DNA from: Fictibacillus barbaricus
GTDB taxonomy: Bacteria; Bacillota; Bacilli; Bacillales; Fictibacillaceae
Assembly: GCF_014635025.1 (NCBI RefSeq)
Contig: NZ_BMCE01000006.1
Span: 1 to 59,872 of the forward strand
Length of the DNA stretch: 59,872 nucleotides
Direction: 5' to 3'
Positions 54,367 to 59,872 of the stretch are shown here, in pieces (positions within the stretch are counted from its first letter, which is position 1; every line of letters starts with the position of its first letter). The translations under genes were made by a program, and so were the position numbers. The notes beneath the pieces are model-generated. The model ran no database searches, had not been told where the DNA came from, and saw nothing but the letters and a program-made list of their open reading frames with translations.

Positions 54367-56787
54367 TTAAACCGTCTCTACTACAAAATCATTCTCTTCC
54401 ACATCGATCTTAACGGTTTGCCCTTTGTTGATATTACCTTTAAGAAGCTCTTCAGATAAGCGGTCTTCAATCTTACGCTGCAGGGCACGGCGTAATGGAC
54501 GTGCTCCATAATCTGGATCGTATCCTTCTTCCGTTATTTTTTCTAGAGCTGCTTGGGAAAGTTCTATCTCGATACCTTGATCGCTTAGACGTTTTTTGAG
54601 TGAATCCGCCATAAGCGTCACGATTTTGAGCAAGTGTTCTTTCTCAAGAGAATGGAACACGATGATCTCATCAATACGGTTCAAGAACTCCGGACGGAAA
54701 GCACGTTTTAATTCATCCATCACTTTGGACTTCATATCGTTGTACTTCTGGCCTTCGCTATGAACAGCAAATCCTAATGAACGGTTACGTTTAAGTGTGC
54801 TCGCTCCTACGTTTGAAGTCATGATCACAACCGTATTTCGGAAGTCGACAGTGCGTCCTTTGGAATCGGTAAGACGCCCGTCTTCGAGTACTTGAAGCAA
54901 GATGTTAAAGACTTCAGGATGCGCTTTTTCAATCTCATCAAGCAAGATAACAGAGTAAGGCTTTCTTCTTACTTTTTCAGTTAACTGACCGCCTTCTTCA
55001 TGTCCAACATATCCTGGAGGCGAACCAACTAAACGTGATGTCGTATGTTTCTCCATGTACTCAGACATATCGATGCGGATAATCGCATCCTCATCTCCGA
55101 ACAGCGTTTCAGCCACTGCTCGAGCAAGCTCTGTTTTACCAACACCTGTTGGTCCTAAGAAGATAAACGAACCGATCGGACGCTTCGGATCTTTTAATCC
55201 TGCACGCGCTCTTCGAATCGCTTTAGAGATGGCTGTTACCGCTTCAGACTGACCGATTACACGATCATGCAGGATTTCTTCCATCTTCAATAGGCGTGCA
55301 GTCTCTTCTTCAGCAAGCTTTGAAACCGGAACTCCCGTCCATGAAGAAACGACTTGAGCGATATCTTCTGGTGTTACTTCTGTATTCTCTTTTCCTTGCT
55401 TCTCTTTCCAAACGTCTTTTGTTTTCTCAAGCTCTTCACGCAGGCGCTGTTCAGAATCCCTTAGTGAAGCGGCCTTTTCGAACTCTTGGCTTTGAACTGC
55501 TGCATCTTTCTCTTTACGGACTTCTTCTAATTTTTGTTCCAGCTCTTTTAAGTTTGGCGGAGCTGTATAAGAACGAAGACGTACTTTTGATGCTGCTTCA
55601 TCAATTAAGTCAATCGCTTTATCCGGCAAGAAGCGGTCTGAGATATATCGGTCTGATAATTGAACAGATGCCTCAATCGCTTCATCAGTAATCGTTACAC
55701 GGTGATGTGCTTCATAACGATCACGAAGACCTTGAAGAATTTGAATGCTTTCATCTTTCGTCGGCTCATTTACCGTGATCGGCTGGAAACGGCGCTCAAG
55801 CGCTGCATCTTTCTCAATATATTTTCTGTATTCATCAAGTGTTGTAGCACCAATACATTGAAGTTCACCACGAGCAAGAGCTGGCTTTAAAATATTGGAT
55901 GCATCAATCGCACCTTCTGCTCCACCAGCACCGATCAACGTATGAAGTTCATCGATGAATAGAATGATGTTGCCTGCCTGGCGAATCTCATCCATTACCT
56001 TTTTCAAGCGGTCTTCAAATTCACCTCTATACTTTGTACCGGCAACAACCGTCCCCATATCAAGTGTCATAACACGCTTATCACGAAGCGTTTCAGGCAC
56101 TTCGTTATTGATGATCTGCTGCGCTAAACCTTCCGCAATCGCCGTTTTACCTACACCAGGCTCACCGATCAATACAGGGTTGTTCTTTGTTCGACGGCTT
56201 AAAACCTCAATAACACGCTGAATTTCTTTAGCGCGCCCGATTACCGGGTCTAGTGAACCGTCACGAGCAATCGCTGTTAGATCGCGAGCAAGGCTGTCTA
56301 GTGTTGGAGTGTTCGCACTTGCCGAAGATCCTCTATGACTAGAAGAAGATTCATTGCTTCCCAGCAGTTGAAGAACTTGCTGACGTGCTTTATTCAGGCT
56401 TACCCCAAGATTGTTTAACACACGAGCTGCAACGCCTTCTCCTTCACGGATCAATCCTAATAAAATATGTTCTGTTCCCACATACGAATGCCCGAGTTTA
56501 CGAGCTTCATCCATGGAAAGTTCGATTACTTTTTTCGCACGAGGCGTATAATGGATCGTTTGAACAGCTTCCTGTCCTCGTCCGATTAACGTTTCTACTT
56601 CTTTTTGAATCTTCTCAGGTCCTAATCCAAGTACTTGAAGCGCTTTAGCTGCAATCCCTTCACCCTCACGGATCAAACCAAGTAAGATATGTTCTGTTCC
56701 TACATTGTTATGACCTAATCGAATAGCTTCTTCTTGTGCTAACGCTAATACTTTTTGTGCTCTCTCTGTAAAACGGCCAAACATCAT
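54367..56787 (-). CDS. clpC: ATP-dependent Clp protease ATP-binding subunit ClpC
   Basis: 806 residues from ATG 56787 ([18 protein letters not shown]), ten bases after AAGGAG. Two N-terminal repeats ([13 protein letters not shown] occurs twice), AAA1 with GEPGVGKT and IDELH, an M-domain with UVR motif ([20 protein letters not shown]), AAA2 with GPTGVGKT and the IGF-like ClpP-binding loop SLGFAV. Unfoldase for ClpP with adaptors McsB, MecA and YpbH. Fourth gene of the ctsR operon. Confidence 0.97.
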   Translation of the reverse strand: MMFGRFTERAQKVLALAQEEAIRLGHNNVGTEHILLGLIREGEGIAAKALQVLGLGPEKIQKEVETLIGRGQEAVQTIHYTPRAKKVIELSMDEARKLGHSYVGTEHILLGLIREGEGVAARVLNNLGVSLNKARQQVLQLLGSNESSSSHRGSSASANTPTLDSLARDLTAIARDGSLDPVIGRAKEIQRVIEVLSRRTKNNPVLIGEPGVGKTAIAEGLAQQIINNEVPETLRDKRVMTLDMGTVVAGTKYRGEFEDRLKKVMDEIRQAGNIILFIDELHTLIGAGGAEGAIDASNILKPALARGELQCIGATTLDEYRKYIEKDAALERRFQPITVNEPTKDESIQILQGLRDRYEAHHRVTITDEAIEASVQLSDRYISDRFLPDKAIDLIDEAASKVRLRSYTAPPNLKELEQKLEEVRKEKDAAVQSQEFEKAASLRDSEQRLREELEKTKDVWKEKQGKENTEVTPEDIAQVVSSWTGVPVSKLAEEETARLLKMEEILHDRVIGQSEAVTAISKAIRRARAGLKDPKRPIGSFIFLGPTGVGKTELARAVAETLFGDEDAIIRIDMSEYMEKHTTSRLVGSPPGYVGHEEGGQLTEKVRRKPYSVILLDEIEKAHPEVFNILLQVLEDGRLTDSKGRTVDFRNTVVIMTSNVGASTLKRNRSLGFAVHSEGQKYNDMKSKVMDELKRAFRPEFLNRIDEIIVFHSLEKEHLLKIVTLMADSLKKRLSDQGIEIELSQAALEKITEEGYDPDYGARPLRRALQRKIEDRLSEELLKGNINKGQTVKIDVEENDFVVETV

Positions 56788-56801
56788 ACTCGTCACGCTC
56801 C

Positions 56802-57872
56802 TTATCGGTTTTCCAATTTTATTCTTTCTCTGATTAATGTGGCTCTTCTTATGTCACGTTCTTCTGGAGTTAGAACTTCACCTGCATATTGTTGAAGAAA
56901 ACCTGGTTGTGTAAGTATCATAAGTTCATTTAGAATCGTTTTTGAAATGCCGGGCAAAATCTCTAGATCAATGCCAAGCCGCACATCTGATAAACATTTC
57001 GCAGCCTCTTTTGATTGGATGATCCGGCAGTTCTCTAACGTTCCTAGCGAACGGAATAACTTGTCTTCAAGCTGTAATTTCAATCCATCCTGCAGCTGTT
57101 TACGGGCTGAACGTTCTTGCTGGATAACCTGCATAACAACTCCTGCGAGATCTTCCATTATATCCTCTTCAGACTTGCCAAGTGTCATCTGATTTGATAT
57201 TTGAAATATGTTTCCTTGCGCTTCTGTTCCCTCACCATATATTCCTCTGACGGCCAACCCTAACTGGTTGATCGCCGGAATGATACGGCTTATCTTTTTT
57301 GTAAGCACAAGTGCAGGAAGGTGCATCATGATCGAGGCTCTTAGTCCAGTTCCTACATTTGTTGGACAACTGGTTAGGTACCCTCGTTTTTCATCAAACG
57401 CATAATCTACATTCTTTTCGATCAAATCATCCATTTCATTTGCTTTACCAAGGACTTCTTCTAGCTGAAGACCTGGTGCTAAACATTGGATTCGTATATG
57501 ATCTTCTTCGTTCAGCATGATGCTTACTGATTCATCAGCATTCATAAGTACAGCACCATATTTCGCTTGTTCTGCTAAATTAGGGCTAATTAGGTGTTTC
57601 TCAACAAGTACCCGTTTTTGAACGGGTTTTAACTCTTCCATCATCAGCATTTCCAATTTTTCTGATTCTGCTGCATCCTTTTCTTCATTCATGCATGAAG
57701 ATATAGAGGCGATCACTTCATGTGCAGATTCTTTGTCTGCTGCGATTGGAAAAACATACTGTTGAATATTCCTTGCAAGTCGGACACGGCTTGAGAGAAC
57801 AATATCTGATTCGGGTCCTTCCCTTTTCATCCAGGGACTGATCGCATCACTGATAAATCGCTCCAAAGACAT
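56802..57872 (-). CDS. mcsB: protein arginine kinase McsB
   Basis: 356 residues. Phosphagen-kinase fold used on protein arginines: SSRVRLARN (27-35), [13 protein letters not shown] (about 167-179) with the reactive cysteine, and [12 protein letters not shown]. Phosphorylated arginines mark proteins, including CtsR, for ClpCP. Activated by McsA, encoded next to it (stop and start separated by three bases). Confidence 0.97.
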   Translation of the reverse strand: MSLERFISDAISPWMKREGPESDIVLSSRVRLARNIQQYVFPIAADKESAHEVIASISSCMNEEKDAAESEKLEMLMMEELKPVQKRVLVEKHLISPNLAEQAKYGAVLMNADESVSIMLNEEDHIRIQCLAPGLQLEEVLGKANEMDDLIEKNVDYAFDEKRGYLTSCPTNVGTGLRASIMMHLPALVLTKKISRIIPAINQLGLAVRGIYGEGTEAQGNIFQISNQMTLGKSEEDIMEDLAGVVMQVIQQERSARKQLQDGLKLQLEDKLFRSLGTLENCRIIQSKEAAKCLSDVRLGIDLEILPGISKTILNELMILTQPGFLQQYAGEVLTPEERDIRRATLIRERIKLENR

Positions 57873-57875
57873 CGT

Positions 57876-58409
57876 TTACGTATCCCTCCCCTGTTGCAAA
57901 CGGTGTTCGATCTCTCGAATGACATCTCTTGTCTCAGCAGCCTTTTCAAATTCCTCATTTAATATATACTGCTGCATGGCTTGCTTTAATTGCTGAAGCT
58001 GCTTTTTTTCTTGAATGCTGCTTCCCGCGCGTAATGGAATCTTCCCTGCATGCAAGGTATTCCCACCGTGAACCCTTTTAAAAATTGGATTCAGTTTGGA
58101 ATCAAATGCTTTATAGCAGTTATCACATCCAAAACGGCCAATCTTAGCAAACTGATAATAACTCATCCCGCATTTTTCACAACTTAACGAGGGCGGAATG
58201 AAATTAGATGATGGGGTGTTCGGAACATGTCCATCACCATGTAAAAGACCAGAAAGCAATTGGTGAATTGAAAATGAATTCGACCCCGGCAGGAATTCTC
58301 CTTTTTCTTTGGCACAATGTTCACAAATGTGAAATTCCGTTTTCTCTCCATTTATGATTTTTGTAAAATGCAATGACGCTTCACGTTCATGGCACTCTTC
58401 ACAATTCAT
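57876..58409 (-). CDS. mcsA: McsA, activator of McsB kinase
   Basis: 177 residues. Two zinc-binding C-x2-C pairs at the N terminus (NCEECHEREA; ICEHCAKEK) and a second pair set (LSCEKCGMSY; GCDNCYKAF near 85-120), followed by a UVR motif (LNEEFEKAAETRDVIREIE) that interacts with ClpC. Required for McsB activity and CtsR control. Confidence 0.95.
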   Translation of the reverse strand: MNCEECHEREASLHFTKIINGEKTEFHICEHCAKEKGEFLPGSNSFSIHQLLSGLLHGDGHVPNTPSSNFIPPSLSCEKCGMSYYQFAKIGRFGCDNCYKAFDSKLNPIFKRVHGGNTLHAGKIPLRAGSSIQEKKQLQQLKQAMQQYILNEEFEKAAETRDVIREIEHRLQQGRDT

Positions 58410-58445
58410 TCTGCTCCCTCCTTTTATATAGAATGAAAAAAAGGG

Positions 58446-58913
58446 CTATGTGGTTCGATATTTTAACGTTTTTATCATAGCTTTTAATAGTTCTGCTCGT
58501 AATTCATCTCGATCAGGAAGATTAAGTTTTAAGATGGAACGGTCCATTACACTTAGCATCAATCTTGCTTCGCGTTCAGAAACGATCGTTTCTTCCATTA
58601 GTCTCTTAATTACATTTTCTGCGTTGCCTTGCGATATCCTCTCACCTATCAAGGTAGTTAGGTGATCGATCAAGTGGGCAGAGCTTTCGGTACGGACCTT
58701 CATGATCCGGATGTAACCCCCTCCACCTCTTTTACTTTCCACTACAAATCCTTTTTCAACCGTAAATCTCGTGTTAATTACATAGTTTATTTGAGAAGGC
58801 ACGCATTGAAACCTTTCAGCAATATCCGTCCGTTTAATTTCAATGGCCGGATCATTCGAACTCGAGAGAATTTGCTTTAAGTAATTTTCAATCACATCTG
58901 AAATATTCCTCAT
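58446..58913 (-). CDS. ctsR: transcriptional repressor CtsR
   Basis: 155 residues. Winged helix-turn-helix in the first ~75 residues (AERFQCVPSQINYVINTRFT; wing RGGGGYIRI) and a dimerisation/ClpC-binding C-terminal domain. Represses its own operon and clpP-type genes through the operator found just upstream; heat or McsB phosphorylation relieves it. First gene of ctsR-mcsA-mcsB-clpC. Confidence 0.97.
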   Translation of the reverse strand: MRNISDVIENYLKQILSSSNDPAIEIKRTDIAERFQCVPSQINYVINTRFTVEKGFVVESKRGGGGYIRIMKVRTESSAHLIDHLTTLIGERISQGNAENVIKRLMEETIVSEREARLMLSVMDRSILKLNLPDRDELRAELLKAMIKTLKYRTT

Positions 58914-58931
58914 TTCCCTCCCCCTTCTGAC

Positions 58932-58948
58932 TTTGACTAACTTTGACT
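58932..58948 (-). promoter_or_regulatory. CtsR operator
   Basis: Two direct heptads AGTCAAA separated by three bases (minus strand AGTCAAAGTTAGTCAAA), matching the CtsR consensus of tandem GGTCAAA heptads with 3-base spacing. It lies 10 bases downstream of the -10 box, so binding would block transcription start. Confidence 0.92.
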
Positions 58949-58956
58949 ATACCATT

Positions 58957-58986
58957 ATTATAGCAAGCTTTTTTCCGAAAATGCAA
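58957..58986 (-). promoter_or_regulatory. ctsR operon promoter (sigma-A)
   Basis: Perfect TATAAT (58957-58962) with TTGCAT (58981-58986) after an 18-base spacer, directly upstream of the CtsR operator. Confidence 0.8.
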
Positions 58987-59220
58987 ATCTCTATGCATCC
59001 ATTATTGCCTCATGATTAGCTCTTTAACCTGTATGATTCTGTCGAAAAGATAGTGCTTTTGGAAGGGGGATGTCCGCTTTATTCCCTTAAAAGTTCGGGT
59101 GGCTGAGAGGGATGATCTTTGGGGGAGAGAGTTAATGTATAAAGTGCAGTGAATGATTGCGGGATAAATGAATGGCTGGATGGATGAGGTGGGTCGTGGA
59201 TATGTAGGATATGGCTAACG

Positions 59221-59254
59221 ACCTAATTGAATCGTGTTTTGACTTAATTGAGTT
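59221..59254 (+). repeat. two-unit 21-bp repeat (GACYTAATTGA)
   Basis: GACCTAATTGAA at 59221 and GACTTAATTGAG 21 bases further on. A fourth small island of the same kind as those at 25.1, 42.4 and 59.4 kb. The surrounding 59.0-59.28 kb shows no gene or other element I can assign. Confidence 0.55.
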
Positions 59255-59285
59255 TTTTCGCCACTTTGGAAAACATCGGAAATGA

Positions 59286-59316
59286 TGAAAAGAAGATGGT
59301 TTTGTCCATCTTCTTC
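59286..59316 (-). terminator. GAAGATGG hairpin, third from the rRNA operon
   Basis: Stem AAGAAGATGG/CCATCTTCTT around TTTTGT, followed on the minus strand by TTTTC. Near-identical in stem to the two hairpins at 59.37 and 59.57 kb. Confidence 0.7.
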
Positions 59317-59368
59317 CTTATTTATAGCTTTTCACATCAAGAATTAGCTCTTTTTCTTATACTTAATA

Positions 59369-59400
59369 GAAAAAAGAAGATGAAATAGCTTCATCTTCCT
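59369..59400 (-). terminator. GAAGATG hairpin, second from the rRNA operon
   Basis: Stem GGAAGATGA/TCATCTTC with AGCTATT loop followed by TTTTTT on the minus strand. Looks like a backup terminator after 5S rRNA. Confidence 0.75.
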
Positions 59401-59420
59401 CCTCTTTATATATTTTGTTT

Positions 59421-59520
59421 GATTTATAAGTCTTCGGGAGATTTTATAAGTCCTCAAAAATTCTTATAAGTCTTCAAAAATTTTTAAACGCCCTCAAATT
59501 TATTTATACGTCTTTACCAT
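59421..59520. repeat. five-unit 20-bp periodic repeat (TTATAAGTCTTCAAAAA)
   Basis: Five consecutive units of exactly 20 bases, from 59421, 59441, 59461, 59481 and 59501. The central three are closest to ATTTTATAAGTCYTCAAAAA; outer units are degenerate (TTTAAACGCCCTCAAATT, TATTTATACGTCTTTACC). Located between two of the rRNA-operon terminator hairpins. Confidence 0.85.
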
Positions 59521-59565
59521 ACTTCGATAAGATCCCGCAATCCATGCTACAACTCATTTTTTAAT

Positions 59566-59600
59566 ACAAAAAAAGAAGATGGATATCATCCATCTTCCTC
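59566..59600 (-). terminator. rRNA operon terminator
   Basis: Stem GAAGATGGAT/ATCCATCTTC with a 3-base loop and a run of seven Ts on the minus strand, four bases beyond the 3' end of 5S rRNA. Confidence 0.9.
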
Positions 59601-59603
59601 ATT

Positions 59604-59720
<117 letters not shown>

Positions 59721-59810
59721 CTAACCATGACTTTCACCATGATTTATATTTTGCTAGAGAGTATGTTCTCTCAAAACTAGATACGACATTTCCAAACGTT
59801 TATGCATTTA

Positions 59811-59872
59811 AGGATAAGCCCTCGACCGATTAGTATCTGTCAGCTCCACGTGTCACCACGCTTCCACACCAG
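59811..59872 (-). rRNA. rrl: 23S ribosomal RNA, 3' end (partial)
   Basis: Minus strand ends GTGTGGAAGCGTGGTGAC ... CTAATCGGTCGAGGGCTTA, the conserved 3' terminus of Bacillus 23S rRNA. The gene continues beyond the right edge of the window. Confidence 0.93.

Noticed and set aside
58990-59280. tRNA genes between 5S rRNA and ctsR
   Set aside because: rRNA operons often carry downstream tRNAs, but no TTCGA-type T-loop with an acceptor stem was found on either strand here.
59421-59520. Possible CRISPR array
   Set aside because: Repeat units are immediately adjacent with a 20-base period and degenerate edges. There are no unique spacers of 30-40 bases and no cas genes in the window. The same applies to the islands at 25.1 and 42.4 kb.

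Overview
This window is a low-GC Gram-positive chromosome segment from the order Bacillales, most likely family Bacillaceae. The evidence is the gene order (rrn, ctsR-mcsA-mcsB-clpC-radA-disA-yacL-ispD-ispF-gltX-cysE-cysS-mrnC-rlmB-yacP-sigH-rpmG-secE-nusG-rplKAJL-ybxB-rpoBC-ybxF-rpsLG-fusA-tufA-S10/spc/alpha cluster-ecf-truA-rplM-rpsI-ybaK-cwlD-salA-gerD-kbaA-pdaB-rrn), which follows the classical Bacillus subtilis layout. The sporulation genes sigH, cwlD, gerD, kbaA and pdaB, strong AAGGAGG ribosome binding sites and the CtsR regulon agree with this. The genus cannot be fixed from the sequence alone.

Almost everything is transcribed on the minus strand, so the biological start is at the right. 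The right edge holds the 3' end of a 23S rRNA and a complete 5S rRNA, followed by terminator hairpins. Next come the CtsR heat-shock/proteolysis operon with radA and disA (58.9-51.7 kb), yacL-ispD-ispF-gltX, the T-box controlled cysE-cysS-mrnC-rlmB-yacP genes (47.7-43.5 kb), sigH, rpmG-secE-nusG, the L11 and L10 operons, rpoBC, the str operon (rpsL-rpsG-fusA-tufA) and the 15-kb S10-spc-alpha ribosomal protein cluster (24.9-10.0 kb). The left part has the ECF transporter energizing module, truA, rplM-rpsI and the spore genes; gerD and pdaB are the only clear plus-strand genes. The left edge carries tandem promoters and leader of a second rRNA operon whose 16S gene lies outside, so the window is an interval between two rRNA operons.

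The genes form the core expression machinery: two RNA polymerase large subunits, about 30 ribosomal proteins, EF-G, EF-Tu, IF-1, SecY/SecE, NusG, two aminoacyl-tRNA synthetases and rRNA modification or processing enzymes, plus protein quality control and entry into sporulation. Control elements seen directly include a cysteine T-box, an L10 leader attenuator, a probable L13 leader, a CtsR operator, many sigma-A promoters and intrinsic terminators.

The most anomalous object is rpoA. The gene for the essential RNA polymerase alpha subunit carries two internal out-of-frame gaps (47 and 158 bases against a 314-residue reference length), so no intact alpha subunit is encoded here. Flanking code is perfectly conserved, so an assembly or consensus error is the first explanation. 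The other unusual content is intergenic: four copies of a dispersed ~80-128 bp GC-rich repeat, one of them in the cysE leader, and four separate islands of short 20-22 bp periodic repeats with related cores. I saw no mobile element, defence locus, CRISPR array or clearly new multi-gene system.
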